Part shown: positions 12,501 to 24,600 of the stretch, piece by piece
How the letters are laid out: every line of letters starts with the position of its first letter
How positions within the stretch are numbered: position 1 is the first letter of the stretch
The notes under the pieces: generated by a model
What the model was told of the DNA's origin: nothing
What the model saw: the letters and a program-made list of their open reading frames with translations, nothing else
Databases searched by the model: none
Program-made: the position numbers and the translations under genes
Source: Crossaster papposus
Lineage: Eukaryota > Echinodermata > Asteroidea > Velatida > Solasteridae
Assembly: GCA_037893245.1 (NCBI GenBank)
Contig: JBAIAA010000416.1
Coordinates: 372,001-436,000 of the forward strand
Direction: 5' to 3'
Length of the DNA: 64,000 nucleotides

Positions 12501-15500
12501 TGCAGTATTAGTATGGTAATAGTTGCAGTAATAGTTGCAGTAATAGATGCAGTAATAGTTTCAGTAATAGTATGGTAATAGTCGCAGTAATAGTATGGTA
12601 ATAGTTGCAGTATTAGTATGGTAATAGTATTTAATAGTATGGTAATAGTTACAGTAATAGTTACGGTAATAGTTGCATCAATAGCATGGTAATAGTTACA
12701 GTAATAGTATGGTAATAGTTACAGTAATAGTTGCAGTAATAGTATGGTAATAGTTGCAGTAATAGTATCAGTAATAGTTGCAGTAATAGTATGGTAATAG
12801 TTGCAGTAATAGTATGGTAATAGTTACAGTAATAGTTGCAGTAATAGTATGGTAATAGTTGCAGTAATAGTATCAGTAATAGTTGCAGTAATAGTATGGT
12901 AATAGTTGCAGTAATAGTATGGTAATAGTTACAGTAATAGTTGCAGTAATAGTATGGTAATAGTTGCAGTAATAGTATCAGTAATAGTTGCAGTAATAGT
13001 ATGGTAATAGTTGCAGTAATAGTATGGTAATAGTTGCAGTAATAGTATGGTAATAGTTACAGTAATTGTATCAAATCTAAGAGTGGCCTTTTACCCCTCT
13101 TGACTCGGACTTGTCTCATGACTACTTTGCCCAGGATGAAGGACATGCGATCGCCAAAGAATCCTGCCTGTTCGGGGTCCACCTGTCCGTTGTACCACTT
13201 GCCAGCATAGAGGTTGGGTACCAGACCGGCATCTACCCACCGCCAGAACGATTTCACACCCGTAACCTGCAAACAATCCAAATCAAATTTCAAAACCCAA
13301 AGATCAATTTATCTCTACATATTTTTAAGTGATATTCTATTTTTAACTGAGAGCTGGTTCCATCATTAAAGGCAAATAGAACATTTGCGTTTCAAACATT
13401 TCACTCCTTTCCAATAACCACTCAAAATCCAAAAAGAAATTTTCAAAAACGAGCCTGTTTAAGTTTTAGCTAAGTTAAACAAATTTTTAAAAAATACACA
13501 AACATTTTAAGTCTTTACAAAATACGATTTCACCAATAGTACTCTTCATTCCCAAAAACGGTCTACTAACTGATCGATGGAAATCACCAACATTTCTTAA
13601 TGTCTTCAAAATGACATCAATCCAGACGGAATAATTTCACTGGGTGTTTGGTACCAGTACGATCTATAAGTGAGCTTTTTGAGCTTTCCTGGATTTTACC
13701 ATGACCATGCATTCGAAAGTGTCACTCAATTCACCGACCCAGCCTGTTCAACCGTTAAAACCAACTTTGAAACGAACGGACCTTGTCAAACGTGTTGTTG
13801 CCGTCAGCTATGCTGAGCGTATTGACGTACTGGTCCTTCATGTAGAAGGCAAAGGGATCAATGCTGCTGTAACTGAAGACCATCAGAGTCCACAGGAAGA
13901 CGATGTAGAAGCAGATCTCTCTAAGAATGTTGTACATCTTGAGTTCCTTCATGCGCTGCTCCCGAATCTTCTCCAAATTGACCAGGTCTGGGGGCGTGTA
14001 GGTAGCCTTGCGCTGGCTTGGAGATGCTGTAGATACATCAAAAATAAACAAGATATAAATACAAATCATAATTGTCATACTTATATAGCGCTTTGTCAGT
14101 TGTGCATTTTTATCGTTTGAAGCAGCAAAAGTGCTCATCAAAACCCAAAGAAACGTGCTTGACAAATAACCCGATGAAGTTTCATCCATGTGAATGTAAT
14201 TGTATATTCTAAGAAAAAAATATTCTGAGATTTGTATTTCAATAGAAAATTTGCCGAGTAATAATTTCAATTGAATATATCTGAAGTTTCATTGATGTGA
14301 ATGTAATTGTATATTCCGAGAAAAAAATATTTTGAGATTTTGATTTCATTAGAAAATTTGCCGAGTAATAATTTCAATTGGATATATCTTAGGTTTCATC
14401 GATGTGAATGTAATTGCATATTCCGAGAAAGCAATATTCTGAGATTTTGATTTCAATAGAAAATTTGCCGAGTAATAATTTCAATTGAATATATCTGAAG
14501 TTTTATTGATGTGAATGTAATTGTATATTCCGAGAAAACAATATTCAGAGATTTTGATTTGATTAGAAAATTTGTTGAGTAATAATTTCAATTGAATATA
14601 TCTGAAGTTTCATCGATGTGAATGTAATTGTATATTCCAAGAATAAAATATTTTGAGATTTTGATTTCAATAGAAAATTTGCCGAGTAATAATTTCAATT
14701 GAATATATCTGAAGTTTCATCGATGTGAATGTAATTGTATATTCCGAGAAAGCAATATTCTGAGATTTTGATTTCATTAACAAATTTGCCGAGTAATAAT
14801 TTCAATTGAATATATCTAAAGTTTCATCGATGTGAATGTAATTTTATATTCTAAGAAAAAAATATTCTGAGATTTGTATTTCAATAGAAAATTTGCCGAG
14901 TAATAATTTCAATTGAATATATCTGAAGTTTTATCGATGTGAATGTAATTGTATATTCCGGGAAAAAAAAATTCTGAGATTTTTATTTCAATAGAAAATT
15001 TGCCGAGTAATAATTTCAATTGAATATATCTGAAGTTTCATCGATGTGAATGTAATTGTATATTCCGAGAAAACAATATTCAGAGATTTGTAATAATAAT
15101 TTGTAATAATTTCAATTGAATATTTCTGTTTACAGAGATCATGCAGCCACATCTCATCTTTGCCCAAATCCACATCTTCATCATCTTCCTCCTCGACTCC
15201 GTCTTCTTCATCAGCGTTGGGACTCTTGATGATCAGCGCCACAAACAAAGCCACCAGCAAAATCTGAAGAAGATGAAGGGGGAAAGGAGGTAGTATTTGT
15301 ATAAAGGAATTGTGTATTAAACAGAACAATTCATATAGATTAGAGGTGAATTTTATGTGAAATGGGTGGGGGTGAATTTTTATATTGACCAGGACCCTAT
15401 TTTATATTGACCAGGACCCTATTTTATATTGACCAGGACCCTATTTTATATTGACCAGGACCCTATTTTATATTGACCAGGAGCCTATTGTATATTGACC

Positions 15501-18500
15501 AGGAGCTTGTATATTGACCAGGGCCTATTTTGTATTGACCAGGAGCTTGTATATTGACCAGGGCCTATTTTGTATTGACCAGGAGCTTGTATATTGACCA
15601 GGGCCTATTTTGTATTGACCAGGAGCCTATTGTATATTAAGCAGGCTTGAGCATTTTCCCATGTTGGTTTCTGTGTACACACTAGCCAGGCACTGAAGGA
15701 ATTGAACCTTGAAACCATATCTCTCTGGCCATAGTTTTTCATTTACTCAAAGCTAGTCCTGTTCAAGCTTACATCTAACCAATGCCTAATAATGGCTGGG
15801 GGCCCCAATTACTTCAGAAATCAGATTAGCCATTCATCTGCAGATGTTGATTCACCTTGCTTAATCCTCTTATCCCCTTATAATGGCTGCTTCATGAGGA
15901 TTATCAGGCAATAAGGTCAAATAATTTTAGTCTGCTTTTGTCACGATTGTATCTCGGGCGTTTTTTCCTTCCTTCCGTTCTTTCTCCTTTTCCTTTCTCT
16001 CCTTTCATTTTTTTTCTCCCCTCCCCTCCCCCCCCCCCCCCCCCCAGGATGTTAGCGGGAAATAAAAATGTAACAAAACAAGAAGTGCATTCACCTCCCC
16101 ACTTCAGTTGGACGTTAACGCACTTGAAGCAAAGTTTATTCATGGAACAAGGTCTTTAGGATTTAGACATGCAGCTTTAATAAGCGCACATACAATGCTA
16201 GAGGCCAGGGGTTTCCCGTCAAAAAGTTGTTTTAAATAATATTTGCAAATAACAAATGCACAGTATTAATCCAATTATTCACAAATTTCACAGTATACCT
16301 AGCAAGATATGAGACCGAGGGACTCCCCCTTAGTCCCCCATACTACACCCTCTAGACTATTGTTACCTAACGCACCCCACCCCCCCCCCCCCCCCTAAAA
16401 CCTAAAAAGAATTCCTGAGAAACCACAACTTTCCGCAAGCACAAAGACAACCACAGAGGGGGTTCTCTTCATCCCATATCTTGCTTCATATCTTTCCCAA
16501 GGCTTAGTGGTTTTAAATTTAGAAGCACAAAACCTTGATTATTCTGCATGCCTGGGCTGCTATATCGCTTAATTCTTTTCTTGCCACAAGATGAACTGGG
16601 GCAAATTTCACAGAGCTGCTAAGCACAAAACATTTGCTTAGCACAAAAAAGTCTTGCTCATTAAAAACAAGTTATCAGCCAAAATTATGCGTGTTTTTCA
16701 TGCTAAGCAAAAAAACAGCTGATTATCAATCAAAAACAATAAAGATCACGTGAAAATTTGGTCTGTAACCCCTTGTTTTTACCAAGGACAAATTTCCATG
16801 CTAAGCAAATCTTTGTGCTTAGCAGTTCCGTGAAATTGGCCCCTGTACTTGTACAGTACTTTCAAGGTCAAAGGTTGCAGATGGAGGGAGGGTCTAATTA
16901 ATTGCTGTATGATACAAATAGTTATGACAGCAGCCAGCCAACATCTAAGTGTTGTTCGCTTCCAGCACTTCAGGAAAACAAAATTCCCTAATATTTCCTT
17001 GAAAATATCCACCATTCCATGTCAAATATTTTCTCTCAAGTAAAGTTGCTAGGAAGTCAAGAGTTGGTTGCAGCAAGCCTACATATATTTACACTGCGTA
17101 AACACTAAAAAGCCTCAAAAGCCAGTGGCACATCCACGTCAAATTACCAGGGCTTTGTGTTTTAATACCAAAATTTTCTAAGATTTCCTCACAGGAAAAA
17201 ATAATTTTCCAGGTTTATCCAATTTTCGAAGAGACTGGGAATCCTTATCTAGCTCATTTGCAGCGAAACACAGTAAAAAGTCGTTTTACTTTTGTCACTA
17301 CAGGTAATTATTACTTTTGCAGGGTTCCCTCCATTTTATGAAAACAAAATTTCCTGAGTTTTCCCTGATTGTTTTCATAAAGAATTTTCAAAATTCCAGG
17401 ATAATTATTTCGACCTATAATAATTAGCCTGTGTCCTGTTTGACACCTGGCTATTTTGAGAGATAAAAAGAGATTTCCACACTAACAAATTTATAGCCAA
17501 TAATCCGTACGCTGTTTAGTAAAGATTTGCGCTACATCTGCAAATTGTGTATCCTGCCTTTAACCAGTTCGCGTTGGGATTATTTAACTTTTACCGAGCC
17601 AAGGCGCGAACTTGGATAAATGTCTGGGGCCAATTCATAGAGCTGCTTAAGCAGAAATAGTTGCTTAGGCACAAAAGCCCTTGCTTGGTAAATCAAGTTA
17701 GGGGTCAAAATTCCATGTGATCGTTATGCTAAGCTAACAACAGCTAAATACCAATCACAGATAATATACATTACATGGAGTTGTGGCTTGTAAGCTGGTT
17801 TGACTGAGCAAGATTGTTTTGTGCTTAAGCAATGTTTATGCTTAAGCAGCTCTATGAAATTGGCCCCAAATTTTTATTCCTAATGTTTACCTTGATTGGC
17901 TGTGTGCACAAGATGCTGGTGAAAAAGGTAACAACCAAAGAAGCCAGCCACTCCTTGGTGGTCTCGTCCCCAAACTCTATCCCGTAAAACACAGTGAAAG
18001 TGGTAGCCGTGAAAATGGAGAGGATGCAGAGGAACCAGCCTATGAAGACCACCCACCACGGGAAGGAGAACTTTTTCTTCTTGCGGGACATCTTCTGGAA
18101 GGGGTTGGAGGAGGTGGTCTTGATCGCGATCGTAGGAGCGTCGGTAGGGGCATCGGTGGGGGCGTCATCTGTTTGGTTAGCCAGGAGATGGGCCTCGGAG
18201 CGTGTGCTGATAGCGTCTTCGACATTGGGGGGCGTGTTCACGATGGTCACGTGACTTGGGGAGATCTAGAGGAGAGGTCATGGGGTTGTGAGTGTAATAA
18301 ATAGGATCATTCTTTGGTTACCTGCGACTCACTGTGAAATGTGCTGTGGTCTGTGCGACGCAGCGTAGGTGTATTTATAGCACAAAACGGTGACTGTTAT
18401 ACATGTATGTACTTATTCATTGTTGGTAACAATTACATCACCGAAGGCCGAAACCTAAATACTTAATTAAGATGTTTCTCCTGATAGTGAGCCATCTGTG

Positions 18501-18677
18501 TTTTCTTACCGCATCTTCCCTGCCCACCTGGTACTTCTTCTTGAGCTCCTCTTGTTGCTCCTTGATGATCCGTCGGTGGGATTTCTGTCGTTTCTTTGGA
18601 CGCACCTTGCGGAAGATCTGAACCACGAGCAAGGTGATCGGGAACACGATGATGCTAGACTGGACGCCAATGCTGAT
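9517..18677 (-). CDS. Polycystin exons 37-44: TM3-TM11 and channel domain
   Basis: Exons: 18510-18677, 17891-18265, 15134-15263, 13782-14026, 13095-13266, 11058-11968, 10235-10423, 9517-9834. Helices: TM3 SSIIVFPITLLVVQIF; TM4 WWVVFIGWFLCILSIF; TM5 spanning the exon 38/39 junction with the family motif CTQPIK; S1 ICFYIVFLWTLMVFSY; then the extracellular TOP domain (FWRWVDAGLVPNLYAG, RQVRVKR); S2 to S5 in exon 42 (FFCFILFFIVKEF; ECAIIGFSVGSAIIYFY; FIVFLATLKFLKLLRFNRR; SIVFFAYATAFYLIFG); pore helix and S6 in exon 43 (ESMVSSILGKFRFGEL, SYVLINMFLTIINEAF). The cytosolic loop in exon 38 has a DAPTDAPTDAPT repeat. The 105-residue C-tail has a mixed-charge stretch (KKPDEEDDEKGG) and ends KTTKKTISV. 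S6 closely resembles PKD2, so the pore looks complete. Confidence 0.93.
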
Positions 18678-21600
18678 CTGTAATTAGGGCGAGAAACAAG
18701 TACAGAGATGAAAACAATATATAAATTTTTTTTGGTATATCTTTTACAACTTCAGGACAACTTTAAAATCTGATTTTTATATTTTTTTTTAATAAACCTC
18801 ATGGAGCACTGACTTCATAGTCTGCGGATAACTCTGCAGGTTGTGGGTTCGAGTCCAGCCTGGGATTATGGTGTGTATACCATTAAGCAAGGCACTTTCT
18901 GAATGCTTCTCTCCACCCAGGACTAAAATGAGTACCTGTACGCTTCATCACTTCGAGGCTCCATATAACCTCGCTTCTCCATTGGAATCTCTCAGTCTTT
19001 TTACGAAAAACTGAGCATACTGTCCGAAACGTTGAGTTCTCTCCGGTTCTTTTCAGAACCACACATCTCACTAAAGAGTGTTCCCGAGGTGTCACCACAA
19101 ACGACTTATCTTATTCTTTCAAAACAGACATTAAAACACAAATATTTAAATACATATTTCTGTGAGTGCTAGGGGAGACACAGACCTGAGCCGGAGACAC
19201 GCTGAAAGGTCCAAATTTGATGGCGCTGGAGGACAGCGCTGGTGGGAGGACCTTATACCACATGATGTTGACCAGCATCTCGAGCCATAACGCCATCATG
19301 CAGCAGGCGGTACGCTGCACGCGGGTAAAGTGGCTACCCACGGGACGCAGGAAGATGGAGAACCAGAGATGACCATCGTTGAGGTTCTTACGGGTGTGGG
19401 TAGAGAAGACATGACTGAAGCTTTTCATCTGCTCTTTACCGGCTACAGGGAGAAGCCTGTCAACCTAGAAGGAAGGAAGGGGAAGAGGCAAATGAAATTG
19501 AAAGTAAGTTTAAAGCTATAGTATACAATTTATCAGTTATGCAGTTGTTTTTTTGGAAGCAGTAAAAGTTCTTGAATCTCAAGAATGGTGCTTGACAACT
19601 ATCCTGGCGAGGTTTTTGCTCTGTGAATAAAAATTTTTTTTTTGCTAAAAAAATGTATTCTGCAAAAAAACAAAAACAAAAACTATCAAATATGGTAAAG
19701 AGCAAGGATTACAAACTTTTAAAAGATGTCTTAACGAATAGATTATGGGCTTTCTTACCTGGCCGTCATCATCGACCAATGAGAACCAACGATTAGCGAT
19801 GAAGTAATACCTCTGCCTAGTCTGCAGGTCACGTACTGCTATGTAAGCCACAAACCAATTCTGCTTAGCGCCCTTGCCGGAGTTATCGTGCCACACTCTC
19901 ATGTAGTTCAACGTGCCTAGTGGCCTGATAAGAAAAAAATCCCACAAAAACACTCGCAACTTTACAAGTGTGTCATAAACTTCTTATTTTACTATAGAAG
20001 CCACTCGGTACAGGGCTAGAACAGGAGAAATAAAATAAAATTAACAATCTTCTTAAAAAAGGACAGATCATAGATTAGTGAGGAACAAGCACCAGACAGG
20101 GAATATTTTAAAGACAGGCAGGGAATATTTTAAAGAGATGCAGCAAATGGGAAAAAGCTGCTAGAATATCCTTTCCATCTTGTGAAACGTTTGTTCGTGG
20201 TACCCAATTCGAACATGCCAGCCGACCCCGACTAGCTCGGTGGTCGAGTCGTAAGACGTCTGCACTAGAAAGTAGGAGGTTATGGGTTCGAGTCCCACAA
20301 GAGTAATTATTTTTTTTCATAATCTTTTAGAACAACACTGAGTTTACAGCGTTTATAAAATGTCGGTGAGTGGCAAGTCCCAATATTGAATTCCCATCAC
20401 CGCATCTCGTCTCGACCATTTCGTCTCATGAATAGGAATATGACCTCTGACCTTGACACTGCCATGACGAAGCGATCAATGCAGCCAGTCTGCAGGATGG
20501 GTCGTTTTTCATCTTTGAACATCCTGACTTCGGTTTCGTCGTCGTCACCAGACAGGATAAAATTTACCTGAACAAATGAAATCAAGTTTTCATAAGAATT
20601 TCTCATGACACAATAACAAATTAAAATTAGGCCACAAACTTAAAGGAAAGTGCCCTCAAAGCAATGTGCCCCTTTAACCAGTTCGCGCCGGATGACGAAT
20701 AAACACGCCAAGTTCAAGTTCGGAAATGTATGTCAGCAGCGCGCAAGGCCGGAAATGCGTGGGTGTGCTACCCAGCACTATCGGCCTGAACACGCTTCGG
20801 ATCGAGTTTCGTTAAAAATAATCCCGCCCGTCGGCTCGGCGATGTTAAAATAATCCCGGCGCGAACTGGTTAAAGGTAGGATACACCATTGGTAATTGTT
20901 TGAATTATAAGGAATGGGTGGATTTGGGGGGTTGTATTTTATAGTAAATATCGTTTTACAATCATGGTTGCTGAGAAAAGAAAAAAAAACGACGTTCGTT
21001 TTCAACTGGAGTCGGGCAGTTTTTCTTATGTTGTTCTTGTTTTTTTCGAAATCGCCATCCGGCGATCATGAATTTTGGTTTATACAATTACATTTTTTGG
21101 AGCAATTACAGGATATCTAGGGCAATCGTTTTGCTGGATGCCTACAATCATTTATTTACTTTCAAATAAGTACTATATTTCTTAATAATTCGGTAGTAAA
21201 TGTTTTTGATATCTGCAAATGGTGTATCCTACCTTTAAACATGCATAGCAAAACTGTGTCAAGTACTGTCTCACAAAAGGTTTTGGACATAAGGAGACCA
21301 TGTTCTAACTTGGTGAAATTTTACAACTTTTACAACCACGTTAGTTTACCTTTGAGTCGGTACCAGATCCTTTCCACTGCCCTGTCATGACAGCTATCTC
21401 ATACAGATATTTGTCTTTGGGTTTGTTGTCTGCCAAGGGAGTTAGTCCTTGCTGAAAATGAACAATGAGTCACAATGGCGTTATAAATGGTATCAAAAAC
21501 AGGGGTCTAAAGGCAAAATCAAAGTAGGTGTTTTAACCAGTTTGCATTGGTAGTCATTGATAAAATAGACATAGCAGGATTCGAACCTGGGATCTTTCAA

Positions 21601-24600
21601 TCCAAATCTTGATAGCAAATAAGCTACCAGTATTTCAAAAATAAAAATTATGTGAGGTCATTTTTCTTTCCTCATTAATGAACCTAATTTTCCTTTTTTT
21701 TATAGAGGAGTCTTATTAAGATATTTATGTACGGGCATAAAATAATCAAGAATTCGCAGAGGGTGTTAAATAGGTTAATACACTTATTAGCATGCTGTTC
21801 GTGGGTAATAGTGTGTTCCTCGTGACGATGCATGAAGACGAAGGCAGTGGTGATAGGTCGGATTATAAGAACAGCCTGGTTGGAAATCGACGGCAGGTTG
21901 CTGCCCAAGGTGATGGTGATGCGGCGCAGCAAGAGTCATTTCGGTGGGCCATTTAAGGCAACTGGCTGATAAATTTTAGCTATCATCATGATTATCATAA
22001 CTTCCACATGCCTGAGTTGAGCCCAAATAATATAATGTTATCGGATTGGAAATTTCATCAGAAACAATATTTTTATTTTGCATTTTCTTTTAACCAGTTC
22101 GCACCGGATGACGTATATAAACGCACAAATTTCCCCAAATTCAAAACGGATGACACATAAACACGCCAAGTTCAAGTTCGGAAATGTATGTCAGCAGCGA
22201 GCAAGTTAAAAATAATCCCGCCCCTCGGCTCGACGATGTTAAAATAATCCCGGCGCGAACTGGTTAAAACACTTTCTTTCCAACAAAATGCCATCTGAAT
22301 ATTGCGTGTCTATAAAGCAGTGCACAGCTACAGGAAATATAGCAACACAGGATTTGTGTACAGGGAATTCCATAGCGTGCTGAGGGTTAAGACGCTTAAC
22401 TGTACAGGGAATGCAATTATAATTAGAGACTAGAACTCACAAAAATAATGTCCTTCCTGTCCTTCCGGCGTGCCCAGATGAAGATGAAGACAAACAGCAC
22501 GTAGATGGCGATGGTCATGATATAGATGGTCAGATTCTCAAGAAAGCCTGCGTTGGCAAAGATGTACTGGAAGTTGAGCGGTGTCGGGGGAACGATCCAG
22601 GTACTGGCAAAGTCTGTCAAGTGCCTGGTGAAACACTGGGTAAGGTCCTTGGTGGTCTGGGGCCCCACCTGACAAAACAAAGGGAAAATAGTTGATAAAT
22701 ATTGACTGCTGCTGAGGGAAATATTGACTGCTGCTGAGGGAAATATTTGCATATTGACTGCTGCTGAAAAAAATATTTGCATATTGACTGCTACCAAGGG
22801 AAATATTTGCATAGTGACTGCTGCTGAGAGACACTGGGTCAGGTCTTTGGTGGTCTTGAGCCCCACCTGGCAAAACAAAGGGGTAATAGGTGATAAATAT
22901 TTGCATATTGACTGCTGCTGAAGGCCGAACAAAGACAAATTAGACAAATTGACAAATTAGAAGATGCCAACATAGGGCAATATAGCCAGTTTTCTTTGTT
23001 CAATTTGGGGTTGTTTGGTTAATATTTTATTGGCTCATGGCAGACTTTATTTGACTTGGTTGAGGTCCAAGAACAACAACAAAGTGATTTATTTGTATAT
23101 TGATCCGAAGCTTACCCGTACTCCCTCAGTAGACCATTCCTGCGTCTTATTATTGAAGTACGCACAACCTGAGACGTGCACGCACAGCGTGTAGTTGCCG
23201 GTGAAGTTGAAGGCCCTGTGCTGCCTGAGCAAGTCATCAAGAAGTTCCTGGGGGCTAAGATGGTCATCGAAGAGGGTGTATGGAAGGTCACCCTGGGGCT
23301 CCTGGGGAATCTCAACGATGCCCAGGTAGTACGTGCCCGTGTTGTTGGAGATGTAGGACTCGTTGAGGTAGATGCTGTAGTCATCGACATCGGCTAGAGG
23401 GGTAGGGCGGACAAAATAAGGGTACAGATAAATAAACGTGGAGTTGTTTTCTTGTGGTCTGGAGCAATGAACTCATAGTGTGCAGGTATTTCTGAAGGTT
23501 GAAAATTACAGTACCACAGGTGCTCAAAGGATGCTCAACACTAATGTTCACTCACAGTCTAGTCAGATTTTTCAGTACGTTTTCTAGTAAGATTAATTCA
23601 GTACTTTTGTTTGTAGATGTTTGCAAATGTCTGTCTCCAAACAAAGTCCAGTTATTTGTTTTTTGTACCTACCTCCAACACTGATGTTAGTCGGCAAGAT
23701 CCACATGTGGTCGTAATCCTCCCTATTGGGTGGGTGTAGATAACGCACCAGAAGACCGTATTGTACACTGAAGAACTCCTCAGGAATGACTTGTAGAGTC
23801 ACCGTGGTCTGGTCAAACGGGATGTAGAATGTGTTCAAGGACATGCCTTGTGGGGACCAGACAAGAAAAGAATATCAGTTAATTTTTCTTCTGAGAGGAT
23901 ACAGGATTGAATTTAATTTTTGTTAATTATTTTTTATTTTATTTACTATCCAGCAGCGATATACATGTAGCACCAATTACCAAAAAAGGAAAGAAGTTAA
24001 TGTTCTGGGAGAAAACCCACAAAATCAGGCACAGATTCTGGTGATGTACATTGTTTGTGACTGGAATTCAGCTGATTTTTACTAAGCATGAAAACAGCGT
24101 TGAGTTTTAGCTGGTTATACTGAGCAAGACTTTTTTGTGCTAAGCAAATTTGTGTGCTTTTCAGCTCCATGAAATCGGCCCCATATGTGACCTGTCACCA
24201 CAATATGAGAGTAAAGTCGGACAAATTGAAAATTGAGATATTGGTATTTTCAATTTATTGAGAAAGAGAGCTTTTCAATGGTATATAACACTTGGGGTTT
24301 TTACGATAAATACATTTTACAGCGCTCCAGAAAGTCACGGGTTTCACAAAACGTGTTTGTGAGAAAACTTACTTATAAACATCCGAAACAAAACACACAA
24401 AAGATTGCCAAACAGGACAAGTAAGGTTCGGTTCAGCATAGCAACGGCTATGTTCTAATCATTATTTCTTCTTGAAACTTCCCACACATACAAACTATTG
24501 TATAATCAACATAATATCAAAATTTCAAAAACGTGGGACAGTTACGAAGACCTAATTTGCATATTTAATTACCGTGTTAATTAGACCACTGATGGACTTT

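Noticed and set aside
12342-15641. Tandem arrays considered as CRISPR-like repeats
   Set aside because: Units are directly contiguous with no unique spacers, in intronic eukaryotic DNA; these are minisatellites and a satellite.
20220-20316. Functional tRNA gene
   Set aside because: A and B boxes and a T run are present, but the acceptor stem does not pair and no cloverleaf could be drawn by eye; a SINE head is more likely.
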